From positions 58,494-114,600 of the forward strand of contig MNCI01001967.1 of the NCBI GenBank assembly GCA_015680685.1: a stretch of 56,107 bases of DNA. The letters run 5' to 3'. Under the pieces are notes generated by a model, which was not told the origin of the DNA, ran no database searches, and was given only the letters and a program-made list of their open reading frames with translations. Position numbers and translations under genes: made by a program. Below are positions 9,003 to 21,582 of this stretch, in pieces; position 1 is the first letter of the stretch; the number at the start of each line of letters is the position of its first letter. Origin of the DNA: Gnetum montanum. Its lineage: Eukaryota; Streptophyta; Gnetopsida; Gnetales; Gnetaceae.

Positions 9003-12000
9003 TGTAATATCCCCTTATCTATTGTGCCACATTAGATATTGAGAGTTACCAGTACCTTCAAATTTAAAAGGATTAATAAAAAGTTAAGTACTTGTTAAAG
9101 AAAATCTCATTTTTGTGTGTTGAAAATTACCATTATTTACCTTCTTTGAAAATTGTTGTTTGTTTTTCTCATGAAGAACTTTTTTAATTAAGAATAGAAC
9201 ATGTCCCAAAAACATGACCTTCATGATGATAATAGCTATAACATTCTTACAAATTATAACATGCAATTTTAAGGGGAAAACACTTATTACCAAACTTAAG
9301 GTTTAGTTTTGTCTTCCTCTACCATAAATTAATCTCTAAAAAATAACATGTGTGTTGCACATTAGCTAATGTTGTTTTTTACTCTATTTTGAGGATTATG
9401 TTAATGTTATCAACAAATTCGCTTTCAACACTTTGAAAAATAAGAGGATGATTTTCTAGTTCAATCCAAGGAATTTTAGAATAATCAAAAGAATTGGCAT
9501 TAAAGTCCATTTTTCATTTTTGATCAATAAATGTATTGTGATTATCCATAAAAAACATTCACATCTAAGGATTTTTTAGTCATTTATAAATTATCTAAAT
9601 CAATAAGCAAACATGGTTGGAAAAAATAGTGGGAATGCAAAACATTAATTCCATAGCATTTAAGGATAGTTTGAATCATCAATGTAAAACTCTTATTGAT
9701 ATCTTTAATCATCAATGTATTTAAGGATACACAGACATAAATATCTAGAAGTGATATCTTTGGATAAAGATTCATATAAATCATCTAGTAAAATAAAATC
9801 AGGAGCTTCAAAATCCTTCATAATCTCTGCAATTTGAGAGACATTAGTATTCTCCATCTTCATATATCTAAAAAAACCTTTGAAATCAATTAAACTTCAA
9901 ACATTTAGTTTACAAAGGTAATTAATACCGAATCTTTCCTATGTGTCTCAAATGTGGTAGGATCATCGTGTTGTCCATCTATGAAATTTTATCATGGTTT
10001 TATAATTAGATGTTTCATTTTACATCTAGGCTTAGGACAAGTAATGGCAAAGTTTATTGAACTATATTCTATTAGTTTTATTATTATTAATGTACTTTGT
10101 AAAACTAATTTATCTTAAAACTCCTTCAAGTCTATACTAACAATTATATTTTAGTTTTGAATTTAGTTTTTTATTGAAAATGAGCAAAAAAAGAATTAGA
10201 AGGTTCAGACTTGAAAGCCTAAATGTTTCAATTCATATGTTCAAACTTATCTTCATGAAAATAAAAAAACATAGGAGGAATATTTTTTATAATTTTTGTG
10301 GTAAGGGTATTAATTGATAAATTTTTATTAATAAAGAAAATTCAATTAGCATAAAATGTTGTAAAATCTAAATACAATTCTTTCATTAAGCAAAATCATT
10401 TAAGGTAGACATTAGCTACAAAGAGGCAATTGGTAAAGAAAAAACAAAATAAGGACATCCACTTCTTCGATAGTATCCAAAATCTTTATTGATGAATTAA
10501 AGTAGTAGATAAATTTAATTGCAATCAAGTCTATTAATGTTAACAAATTTCATGCAAATATTTTAATGTTTGATGATAATATGGTACCAATAACAAATAA
10601 TGAAGCTTAAATGAAATGTGTGTTCCAAATATTAAATTATTTTATGTTGCTTCATGAATAAAAGTCATGTTGCCAAAAAAAATGATGATATATGATATAG
10701 ACTATAGATATATTATCTTTATTTTAATTCTAAAGAAATTGGAGTTGTTCCTTCTTATAAGTATTTAGACTATGCATTTTCAAATAGGTATTCATAGAAA
10801 AATTGTGTTTCTTAAAGGATCTCTAAGGATGAATTTGATTGCACAATTCATTGGGTGTTGCATCTACATAGATCACTTATCATGTTTAAAAAATTGTTTC
10901 ATTTTGTGTAATTTTTGCAATTAAATCTTGAGATTCTTCTCAAATCCACTAAACACACCTATTTTTATTTTTCATTTTTTTCTGGTTTATATCTCCAAAG
11001 GTGAAATCTATTCATATTCATGAATTGATGAACTCAACATTTGCAAATGCAAGCAACCAAACAAACTATAATAGTGCACACATTTTATACATTATTTGTA
11101 ATAAGTATTCACGGGAAAGAATTTAGGCATGGGATATCTAAAATCAAATGTAATATTATTTTGATTAACTGGTCTTATTAAATGAATATCTTTTGAAAGT
11201 ATGTGCAGTAAAATCCTAAGAATATTCACCAACTAATCAAGAAAAATATTTTAACACAAATGTTGGTTAATGTGGAAGGCAAGAATTAATTTTATTTATA
11301 CCACATTAGATCTAATAAACCAGAAGTAAAAGCTCACTATTTCTTAGTTTCTATTCCAATCAAGTATTAGAATGCTATTCAACTCCTTTGAGAAGAGCAC
11401 ATTTGTACGTTATGCAAATCAAGAGCACTTGAAGATGAGTTATATGTGTTTCTTTATTATGCTATGATTACCCATTCGAGACAGTGTTATAATGTTACAG
11501 CAAAAAACTTGTATGATTTTTTTTTTTGTTGATGCCCTCATTGGTGCTTGGTCAATTTGTAGAGTCTATGTTAATTTTTCATGAAAATGTAATATTTGTC
11601 CAATAGATCCTATGAGTCTTTAGACATAATAAGGCTTCATTTCATTAAATAGTTGTGAAGCTTGGGGACCAAGACTTTCAACAACATAATGGAAATATTT
11701 GGAATATGCTCAAAAATATTTTCTATTACAAAAGTACAAGGTAAAGTTCAAACTGCATGTGGTATTCATTAGGTAAACCAAACATGTTTTTTTAAAAAAT
11801 TACAACTCTTCATAAGTTTATCAAATTTTATTGAAAGATGTTTATTAAAGTCGTAGTAAACAGTTGCATAGAAGTTTATTATGCTACTAACGAGCATGGA
11901 TGGATGGTTTAATGAGGGGAAAATTGACTTTAAAAATAAAATATTCAATATGGATTTAAACTTAAAACCCAAGGAACTCATATGCATGATTCAAGAGAAG

Positions 12001-14191
12001 ACTCTTAAGAACATGTGAAAATAAACAAGAATAAAAAATAATTCTTCTTACCTCAACTTCAAGAAAAATCCTTAATATAAAAGATTTCTTGTATATTTAT
12101 TACAATTGCTATGCAAATTAAAGTTACAATTACTTGTAATCATATTAGATCTCACCACCTCTTAATTCTCTTAATTGAAACATAACCTTTGATTAATATT
12201 CCAAGAGAGTAATATATATATGTAGATTCTATGTTGAGAAACATGTTTGGATTACATTTCATTTTTTTTAAGGGAACAATGAAATGATTCATATTAAAAG
12301 CTAAAACAAAACATTATATTAAAAGAGATATTAGGTCATACTTGACAAGGTTTTACTAATTTCACATGTTAACCATTGGAAATGAAAACTTGATAACCCA
12401 CATAAAAATGCTCGAGATAATTAACAAAAAAAAAATTTAGCATGACCATTATTGGCCATGTAATCTTCAAAATAATTAATGCATAATTAACTACGAAATG
12501 AGCTTATACAAAGAACTCATTGTACTCATCATTAAAGTTGAGTTTACTTGCTACTATTGCTTATGAGTTTTGGGCAACGAAAGCCATTTTACCTTGATTT
12601 TATCAAAAATTTTAAAATTTGTGGTTCCAAAACATTTTTGAGTTATTAGGAAATGCATAGAATCAACTAAACTCACCTTACCTAAATTCTTCATGTGTGG
12701 AAAGAGAAGACATGAGCTTAATATGACCACTAAGTTAAGGTTCATGAAGTAAAGAACTTAACTCATGTAAGCTATGCATGTGTTGGGGCATGAGTTCAAT
12801 ATAGAAGAAGAAGAAGAAGGACCTAAGCTATCATCATTTTGGTTAGTGATGGTACTAGGAGTGCTTGACAATGAAGTAAGATCCCACGCGAAATTAAAAA
12901 TAAGTCTAAGGAGGAAGATCACTTGTAACATTGATTTGCAACAATGAAGGGTACTACATGTGAATTGTCTCGGGAGCTCACCTATGAGAAATAAAGATGT
13001 GCTTAGCTTCATCTTGCATAATCTATGGAAGTGAAACTTGTATAGATAGATGACTTATTAATCAAGAGTAAAGTATTGAATAATTTGTACCTATGGAGAA
13101 GGTACTTGACTTTGACTTCAACTATAGATACTCTAGGGTAATAGAGGAGGTGTATCTATATTTAAAAAATGGTGAAAATTTCTTTTTGTCAAAATGAGTA
13201 GCCCTAGTAATGACTTTGTATAAGGTGTGAATTTGATATGCAGTAGTGCTCGTTAATCACTTATTGCAAAACATGCTATAGTTGTTTTTACCTGCAAACT
13301 AATAACTATTGAGTACTTTTATTTTTTTCAAACAAATCAAATATGAAACTAATTAAAGTACAACTATAATAGAAATAATCTAATAAGGGGTAGGTGCAAC
13401 AATAGTAGGATGATGGTGCGAATGGAAGAAATAGAGGACATGAACAGTAGCATTAATGAGGTGCATTGATTCAACCCTTGAAATAATTAACTTTTGTTAA
13501 GTAAACATGTTTCCAACGATTCCATGATTACTGTGAATTAATAAGTCTATTTCAAAAGAAACAAGATTTAAGAAAGATCGTTCATCTTTCATACATGCAC
13601 CATGGTAGTGTTGTTCTCCACATTTTCTAACAAAAAAGGCTTCAATGTCTTTACTACATATACTTTACCCAACACACTACAAAGTATTACTTAGACATGA
13701 TGCAATCTTGAAACTAATACTCAAGATCTTATTAAGTAGGTTCAACTGATTTGGATCTTGATTATGGTTGTAATTTATAAGCATGCTACATAGTTCACTA
13801 TAGATGACATCTTGCAATAGTTTCAACCATTTTTGAAAATGTGAGACTTTAATTGTTACCCTTATTTTCTTATGAAAAATTCCAAAACAACATGAAAACA
13901 TGTGTCAAACTCACATAGTGCACTTGACATAAAACTTATTTTCCTAATGTTGTGGATAGTTGCATCTTTGTGCCTTATTATGCAATAAAAATATCTCCAT
14001 TTCATAGTTGTAGGCTCATGCTTAACCAATTGTCTAATTAGAGAGGCCATCCCATACTCAAGCACTTTCACACATCTATCCAAATGAAAGTCATTATTGA
14101 AAATTCTCCCACTGCATTCTATCCAAACCTAACACATTTTTTCTAACCAGAAGAAAACATGTTTTAAGTCTCTCATTTTATCTATGATGTG
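9003..14191. other. AT-rich interval with no recognised gene; probable decayed interior of a minus-strand element
   Basis: By position this would be the body of the minus-strand element bounded by LTR-A at 14192-14897 and the aORF relic and LTR at 9002-6447. I cannot identify gag, protease, RT or integrase motifs in any frame. Possible coding scraps on the minus strand are 9730-9863 (about 40 residues, including DFILLDDLYESLSKDI), 12758-13012 and 13862-14083 (LIRQLVKHEPTTMKWRYFY); none resembles a family I can name. No RNA gene or long tandem repeat was seen. Confidence 0.4.
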
Positions 14192-14897
14192 TGATGAGTG
14201 GCTGGGTATTCCAGCACTCAACCATACAAGTCACACATGTTTGCTTATGACTTGATCATTATCTGTTGATGGACAATGCAAATTTACTAGCAGCTGGTGT
14301 TATATTCGCAATCGTTATCTTCTCACGTAGAGTTAGTGAAGCACAAGTTATATGGTTTAACTATTAGTAAGGTATATGATAAGTTGATGTTACTTGGCTG
14401 AATTTAAAACTAAGTGTAAACATAGTGTGAATAAAGAAAAAGTCTACATCTAATTATGACAGAAATGTAAATCTAATCTAGCCTATGACAATAAGTATCC
14501 ATTCCTAGCTTGTTGTTCATATCCTAGGTTCATGTAATTGTTACTAGGATTACTAAGTGAATGCACTATTGAGTGAATTAGGTGAAGTCACTACTAGGTT
14601 ATTAAATGATTATACTTTATGCTTGAAATGAGTCAACTTATATCGCCTTACTAAAGGACATTGGAAAAATAAAGTGCTTGGAAAATGGAAAGGACTTAAT
14701 CAAAGTAAATATGCAAAAAAAAATATAATTAAACCAAGTAAAATTAAACCAAGTGATATGCTCCAATGGTGAGAAATAATCTTGATCTTTATGACCAGTC
14801 ATGAATTGTGCCCAAGAACAATCCACTCAAATAAAGACTTCGTACAACTATTAGTAACCACACTATGGGTATTCACTCTAACTCTAACTCTAAGTTA
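14192..14897 (-). repeat. LTR-A, minus strand, U3 side interrupted by LTR-B
   Basis: Plus-strand TGATGAGTGGCTGGGTA followed by CACTCAACCATAC is the complement of an LTR-A 3' end (compare 51868). The R/U5 homology runs to about 14860 (ATTCACTCTAACTC). The TATA and palindrome part is missing because LTR-B begins at 14898. No primer binding site is recognisable below 14192. Confidence 0.6.
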
Positions 14898-15540
14898 TTG
14901 ATGAGCCAAAAAAAATTTGGTGCTGGATTACTTTAATAATTATCTTTTGTTGTAGAGAAGTCACCTCTTTTGTGACTAACCCATGAGTTGTATTTATGGA
15001 GGAACAGTTCAAAAGTCAAAAAGATCATCAAGATATAAAATAATTAAAATTAAATTCAATCAAATCCCACACTTATGACTGTCACTCGTAAGTAAAAACA
15101 TAAATTATCACCCTACTAATCTTAAGTTCAAAAGTGAAAATTAATGATTAAATCAAATTAAAATCATAAATACATGCATAGATTATGAGGATTACAAGGG
15201 AGACCTCACCTAATTTGAAATTCTACCTTACTATTTCCATAATGCAGTAACCTCAATAGCCTGACAATGAACTTTAATGGTCTATAGTTGCCATAAGGTT
15301 CAACGAATCCTCTCTTAATAATTCTTCAAACGAAATTGATTTCAACATGACGTGGGTTCTCTTGGGTATTAATTCTGGGTGTTTCCCTTAGGTAATGAAT
15401 CCCCTAAGTTCCTACTAGGTGCCCCCTTGGGTTCCCATTTGGGTTACCCCCTCAATACAAGGTGGAATAGCTTATTTATACTCAACAATGTTTAAACAAC
15501 ATAATTATTTCAATAATAGATGGGTATTGAAGAATCTGAT
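14898..15540 (-). repeat. LTR-B, minus strand (copy 1)
   Basis: Ends, read on minus, in TTTTGGCTCATCAA, matching the family-B 5' LTR end at 23700-23709. It aligns with 43654-44270 over its length, including GGATTACAAGGGAGAC and the TATA box in GAGTATAAATAAGC (plus 15474-15481). No primer binding site lies beyond it, so it is not shown to be a 5' LTR. Host-gene fragments lie directly upstream (15827-16560). Confidence 0.65.
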
Positions 15541-15826
15541 ACTGATCCATTATAATTAGTGCAAGTTGCCAAGTCTAACATCCCTGATATCATGGAATTT
15601 GATGGAAATGATGGAAGAGATGTATGTGATGCTCCATGTGCTCACCATCACTGTTATTGATGTTTTTGAATGAATCCTTACTACCTATAGGTACATCATG
15701 CATGAATGGAATAAGCCTGGTTCAACATTAAAAACAATCTTGTTGTTTATCCAGATGAGAGAGTCGAAGAGCTCAACCTAGTCATCCATGTCAGTGTCGT
15801 TGGTGAGACCATTGTTGCCATTAAGC

Positions 15827-16054
15827 TTAGTATCGAATGTACCATTGGGAAAACCCATAGGTAGATGTAGGGGTTGATGGGTATTCATTGGTAGTGAAAA
15901 CCCTGCTCACAACATTGCTTCTAAGAGGAGAGCCTCCCATGTACGATAGTTCTGTGTAGCCAAAGGATTCAACAATGATGTTGACATCATGGGTAGTTTT
16001 GATGGGTATGTTTCTAAGTAGCAGTGCTCCACAGGAATACATAAGGTTTTCCAA
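15827..16054 (-). pseudogene. TauD / clavaminate synthase-like oxygenase fragment (copy 1)
   Basis: The minus-strand frame contains SCGALLLRNIPIKTTHDVN, then IIVESFGY, then a Gly-Gly, RSNVVSRVFTTNEYPS. This matches the N-terminal third of plant TauD-like Fe(II)/2-oxoglutarate-dependent oxygenases (the clavaminate synthase-like group), where an ALLFRGFP-type strand, an EAFGY helix and a RTNVVGRVFTANE segment occur in this order. The match breaks just before the first iron-binding His motif would be expected, so no catalytic residue is present. It is a fragment of about 55 residues, not a working enzyme. It lies between a DUF26 fragment (upstream, same strand) and LTR-B (downstream). The same arrangement recurs at 44640-44813. 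Confidence 0.65.
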
Positions 16055-16164
16055 CCATGACTTGCTATGGACAGCATTGCACCATTAATGCTAGTTAACT
16101 GATTTGAGCTTTGACATCACCGGCTCAAGGTTGGAGCTCCTCTACAAAGCCTACATGCATTTAT

Positions 16165-16560
16165 GTACTCATTGTAGGGCCTTGTTTGCACACGTTCCTA
16201 TTTGCATAGAAATAGATGTACCTTCCATTGCTACAGAAACTAATGTAGTTTTGCAATGCATAAGATACACACTAATCACAATGTTGGGCAAAAGCGCCAT
16301 TCCAACATTGAGAAAAGGTGTAGATGTATTGTAATCCTTGAGGCACACCTTCATTTCTTTTATGTAGAATGGAGTATGGAATAAAGTCATTTTTTACAGA
16401 GATCATTTTTTCTCTTAAATAATCTAATGTCTTGACCACAATGTCATTGAATAAATTGGTAGCGATCTTCTTATCTATAGAGGTAGAACAATTATACACT
16501 ATCATTGCAATAATCTCTTTAAAAAAACTATAAGTTTCCCATAATAGAAAGTAGTTGATA
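16165..16560 (-). pseudogene. DUF26 (Gnk2 / stress-antifungal) cysteine-rich domain fragment (copy 1)
   Basis: The minus-strand frame reads LWETYSFFKE, NLFNDIVVKTLDYLREKM, IPYSILHKRNEGVPQGLQYI, FSQCWNGAFAQHCD, stop, CVSYALQNYISF. The spacing Cys-X8-Cys-X2-Cys (the X2 includes a stop, TAG) is the DUF26 signature of plant cysteine-rich receptor-like kinases and cysteine-rich secretory proteins. It corresponds to the second DUF26 repeat of the longer copy at 44960-45530. The N-terminal side is cut where LTR-A sequence starts (about 16570). Normally such domains are extracellular, but this copy is broken by stops. Confidence 0.65.
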
Positions 16561-16580
16561 AAGTGTATTTTTGTCAGCTT

Positions 16581-17290
16581 TGATATTGGAGCTTTGATAT
16601 CAGATACCCAATATTGAGGATCATGATGCAATGTTGGATATCTGATATAGCGGGATGTGTATCGGCCTATAAATATAGCATTTGGGCACATGATTTGGAC
16701 ATAGCTTTTATCATAGCATAGTAAAGCTCTTGCAGTTTCTTTTCTCCAGAGTTAGAATATTTTCCAAAGTGCTCCGAGCAGCACCTTGGCTAGATTAAAT
16801 ATTTTATTTATGTATTTAATGTTTTATGCAAATTTATTTAATACTTTTGAGTAATTAAGCTAAGTTAAGCTAAGTTAAGTTAGCTAAGTTAAATAATAAT
16901 TAATTAAGCACATAAGTACAACCACTTTGAGCATGCGCATGATACTTGGTAATCCCAACAATGCTTAACATTTGGTAACCTAGCAATGTTATATGTGTTC
17001 AGGATGTGTACGAAAAGTGAGATTGGATACTTATGTTAGGATTAGTTAGAGATTAACGAGTGAGTTAGATTGAATTAGCCATTAAATTACTTCATTCCTT
17101 TATTTTAAGCACCAAAAACATAAACATAAACATAAAAAATGATAAAAATTAGATGCCTTAGTTGCACTTAACCATACCTTTGCATTTCACAAGTGTAACT
17201 AAGAAGACAACAATTGTAATGATTATATTTCATTTCCTAGAACCAGTGTACTTGAAGACTTAAGGTCTACAAAATTTAACTAGATCACGC
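16581..17290 (+). repeat. LTR-A, plus strand, 3' end missing
   Basis: Begins near TGATATTGGAGC with a GATATC-rich U3 (GATATTGG, GATATCAG, CAATATTG, GATATCTGATA) and CCTATAAATATAGC at about 16668. The R/U5 part carries GGTAATCCCAACAATG and GGTAACCTAGCAATG. Homology stops near AGATCACGCC (about 17290), about 50-60 bases short of the usual CTCATCA end, and the next sequence is protease coding DNA. The LTR end, primer site, gag and the start of protease are therefore deleted. Confidence 0.6.
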
Positions 17291-17339
17291 CTAGGACCTA
17301 TCGCCTTTCAAGAAAAGCAATATCTAGTTGGAATTTGCA

Positions 17340-19110
17340 AACTAATCCATTACTGTTCACTGGTACTGGTAGAAGACATTTTGACCACTATTTGTGGATG
17401 GTCTTATCCTACCGATTTCCTAGTAATCAAGGTTGAGAACTATAAGGGGGACTTTCTAATCATTATGGGAATGGCATGGCTAAGCATTGTTGATGCAAAA
17501 CTAGGCATCAGAGATCTTTTTCTAAAAATATCTAAAGAAAATGCATTTCGAAAGATCAAGAAAAAGCAAGTTCAATGCATTGCGTATAATGATATAGTGT
17601 GTAATTACATGTAAAAACTCTAGTCCATGAAATGAGCATCTATTTTCGCATGTAGGTAGTGTGCACATGAAGCAGATATTCAAAGGTGTCTATATGTAGC
17701 AGCTAGAAAATAAGAGGGTACCCAGTGGTTGATCACTAATTCTGAAAGTAACACAATGTGCATGGAACCTATTGAGAGCCTAACATGTGCTTATGTTATA
17801 GGCATGGATGAACTAGAGCAAGTTCATCACCAACTCTCTAATAATGAAAATAATGATACTAATTGGAGAGAGTTGGAGATCCCTGAGAATTTCAAATAAG
17901 ATCCCCTAGAGTTGAAAACTCTACCTACCAACCTAGTATATGCATTCTTAAAAAATGGTAAGTTGGTGATAATCTCAAACTTGCTCTTGAGTAAAAAGAA
18001 AAATTTTTGAGAGTGGTCAACAAGTGGCCAACAGCCTTTGCTTGTTCATATCTTGAACTCACTAGAATTGATCCATGGATATGCCAGCATTGCATTTATA
18101 CTGATCCGTTCATGAAGTCAAGGAGGCAACCACAATCACAATTGAACCCAAAATTGAAGTAAATCATCAAAGAGGAGATCGGCCAACTCCTTAAGGTAGG
18201 GTTCATCTACTACATTGCGAATAGTGAGTGGATTAGCCCACTCATGATAGTGCTAAATAGAGGTGGCAAATGGTGGATTTATATTGACTTCAAGTTGTTA
18301 AACATGGCAACATTCAAAGATCAATTTTGTCATTCATTGATCAGGCGTTGGACACCATATTTGGGCATTGCTATTATAGTTTTCTAGATGGTTATAGTGG
18401 CTATAACCAAATCCAGATTACATTAGAAGACTAGGCCAAAACAACATTCATGAGTCCCTAGGGGATCTTTGCATATCGGAAGATGCCTTTTGGTCTATGC
18501 AATGTTCCTGCCACTTTCCAACGCTTGGTCCTAAGCATCTTTTAGTAGCAAATTGGTAGTAGAGTGGAAGTCTTCATGGATGGCTTCTCCACTTATGACA
18601 CTACATTCAAGTAAGCCTTGGATTGCCATGAGCAAGTACTCAAAAGATGTGTGGAAAAAAACCTATAGCTCAATTGGAAAAAGAGGCATCTCATGGTCCA
18701 AGAAGGCATGATATTGGGACACAAAATTTTGTAAGAAGGGATCAAGGTAAACCTTGAAAAGATAAAGGTCATCCAAGGAATCACTCGTCAACCAAAAACT
18801 ATTAAAGATGTTCAATCATTCCTTGGACACACTGGTTACTACCGTTAATTCATAGAGAATTTCTCTAAGATCGCAAAATCGTTGGTCAAGCTAACAAAGA
18901 AAGATGCTCCATTCATCTGGACCAAGGAATGCAAAAATACATTCTAGAGCCTCAAGAAAAAGCTTGTAGAGACTCCAATTGTACAAGCATGTGACTGATC
19001 CAAACCATTTCATATCATAATGGATGCATCTAATTATGCCTTAGGAGTTGTGTTTACGAAGTTGGATGATAAGAAACATTCATATTACATCTTGTTAAAT
19101 CCCAAAATTG
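17340..19110 (+). pseudogene. Family-A pol relic: protease C-terminal part, reverse transcriptase, RNase H start
   Basis: Protease tail: DFLVIKVENYKGDFLIIMG and GMAWLSIVDAKLGIRDL, matching 38143-37952 (-) of the other family-A copy. RT: EWISPLMIVLNRGGKWWIYI at about 18225, then MPFGLCNVPATFQRLVLSIF at about 18484. The catalytic box reads VFMDGF at 18570-18587, with the second Asp changed to Gly (GGC at 18582). The RT connection has VQSFLGHTGYYR and FSKIAKSLVKL, and the RNase H start is FHIIMDASNYALGVVF at about 19010. Many stops and several frameshifts are present. The reading breaks at about 19110 into unrelated AT-rich DNA; RNase H C-terminus and integrase are absent. Confidence 0.75.
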
Positions 19111-21582
19111 GTAGGTTTAAAAATATTAATTACATGCTGTTAATTATTTCATTAGTGTTTAATTAATGTTTATTTTAGTTTATTGATTTTTGTTATTATA
19201 GTGATGAGTATTAGTTTATTATTAGTTTCTTATTATTATATTATTATTAGTCTATTAGTTCTTATCTACTAAAGACTCAAACTAGAGGTGCAGGTTTTGT
19301 TACTGGGTAGCCATGTGGTGGCAATTGAAGAATTTAATTCCATGATTTATACAAGTGTTATGTTTTTGGGTTTCTGGTTTTGTTTTTGCAGTAGTAACAA
19401 GAATGCACATTGAGGATTTATGGTGGTAATGGAGCTACAACTTGGATGTTAATGCTACAATGTGGGGGTGTCATTCCATCAACCACATTCTTTGACTACG
19501 CAACTGCAATTATTTCCTACATGTTACCTTGATGGAGATTGTCGTCTTTCTATAGTGGACATTACGTGGCTAATGAGGCATTGTTCCTGCAGTCGTTACC
19601 TGTACATCAGTGGTGGGAGCTGCATGTTTCTTTGCCACTATTAGCCATTTTATCCATTTCATGGAGTAGTGCTTGAAAATTTTCATTAACACCAATATGG
19701 TTTAAAATAATTCATTGGATTAAAATAATTAAATGGGCATTCATTAATTAAAATATGGTAGAAATATTGAGTTATTTACAACGTCCCATAAAAATCTATC
19801 TAAGATAGATCTCTTTGGATAATTGATGAGATAGAGTCAAATTGGTGGAATGAAATTTTCAAAGCATAGTACAAAGTAGTTTTCTTAGAACATTAAGAAT
19901 CAATCACCTTCTCAAAGGTGAATTATAATCATTTTTGTTAAAATAGTGAGCAGCAAAGGGCTATAAGTAATAGTTGTTATATTCTCTATGTTTCGCAATT
20001 TTGAAAATAAGAATTAAGTATAGCAGAAGTGAAGTAAAATAGCCTTGATATATATAGTGAAATATATGGGATGGACTACATGTATAAGCATTTTTAAAAA
20101 ATAGAAAAAGAAGAGGCAAAGGTCGAATTAAAGATGGAGGCCATTATCACTAACATCTATGAAACATTATTAAGCAAATGAAATTTTTGAAAATAATTTA
20201 TTATGAATATGGCTAGCAATCATATCTTTACAAACATTGATAAAATGAGTCTGTGTACTCAGGAATTAATCTAATGAAATAAATGGCCCATAGAAATAAT
20301 ATAGTTAATTAAAATCCAGAAACATCAAAAACTTATGAAGGTTCAACATATTTCTCATAAAATTTTGGGAGTTTAATTTCCGTATCATTAATTAAACTTC
20401 TATACTTTAGGGAAGTAACTTTCCTTGAGTTTATTCCCTGCACCAAAATTCTAAAAAATTTTAAAAGGAAGAAAATATATACATCTCTGTCGAACCATCT
20501 AAATGGCAAAACTAAGAATTGTAAAGAATGATGCTNCGAACCATCTAAATGGCAAAACTAAGAATTGTAAAGAATGATGCTGGCTTAATCTTCTCCAAAG
20601 AAACAATAGACTTGAATCAAGTTCACAACACTGAATCCTTTGGATTATATTTTTCTAATCAAGTTAAGGAAGGACTCAAATCAAACGACTCAAGTAGGTG
20701 GCCAACATGGTGAAGCATGTTACTATACTTATCATGTATTCTCCATGCTACCATGTTTGGGGCATTAAAATTGATCAATTCTTGGCACATACACAATGGT
20801 TTTTGTCAAAGGTAAGCTAAAATACAAATATTAATGATTTCAACAATAGAGTTTTCAAAAGAAAGAGAAGAGTACTAGAAAAGAGGTTGATTCCACACAA
20901 GTTAGAAATTTAGTTTACAAAGCCATAAGAGCAATTGGTAAGCACAAGTGCCATACTCATGAACCAATGCAGGCCATGCATTACACGTGTCCCAGAATTC
21001 ATCATCATCAGTGGTGATGATGACCACAATAGCCTCAATGTTAAAAGCTGTTGGAGGGTGGAAATCATGGGAGGAAACATCATCATTTTGATTTTCAAAG
21101 AAAAAGAGAAATACCCTAGATGATTCCTACAATGTGTAACTACAAGAACAACAAAAACAAAAGAACATAAATAAATATGATGAATATGGATCCTAGTAAA
21201 ATGCAATTTTTCTATTCGTTGGTGTTGAAATTGTCACTAGAAGAATTCTGGAGGGGGCTCTACAAAAATGCAAGAAATCTACCAAAATCCTTAGAAATTT
21301 TGTTGAGGCAGCATTTGAAAATTTACAAGTTCTTACATTTGGAGATGCTAAAAAAAGAGGGATCCATTAGCATACAAGGCAGTTAGCTATAATTTTTTAT
21401 AGTTTGGTTTCAGAGTGGAGATTGCAACAAAACTCACTGCCAGATTTCTTCGTGGCATCCGTTGAGGAGATGCATGTGTATTTCAAGGGCAACAACAAGT
21501 GTAGAGGTTATAGCTCATATGCACCATTTATCTTAGGGTTTTTGCTAATAGATGGATGCCTAACAATAATTGATAGTTCAGG
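19111..21582. other. Interval with no recognised gene
   Basis: AT-rich DNA with several short unrelated open frames (19462-19644, 20910-21206 minus, 21177-21386). None has a motif or homologue in the window. It contains the N-linked duplication at 20491-20581. It may be a decayed insertion that interrupted the RNase H of the preceding family-A relic. Confidence 0.4.
20491..20581. repeat. Exact 45-base duplication around a single N (assembly artefact)
   Basis: The 45 bases at 20491-20535 are repeated exactly at 20537-20581 with only an N (20536) between them. This is the same signature as at 6086-6174: overlapping contig ends joined without merging. Confidence 0.8.

Noticed and set aside
12758-13012. 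Minus frame of 84 codons with Ser-rich tail
   Set aside because: No recognised domain; the Ser run is a GAA microsatellite on plus.
14870-14896. Telomere-like CTCTAACTCTAACTCTAA
   Set aside because: Three copies of a six-base unit not equal to the plant telomere repeat; it corresponds to the ACTAACTGAAAACTAACT stretch of other LTR-A copies.
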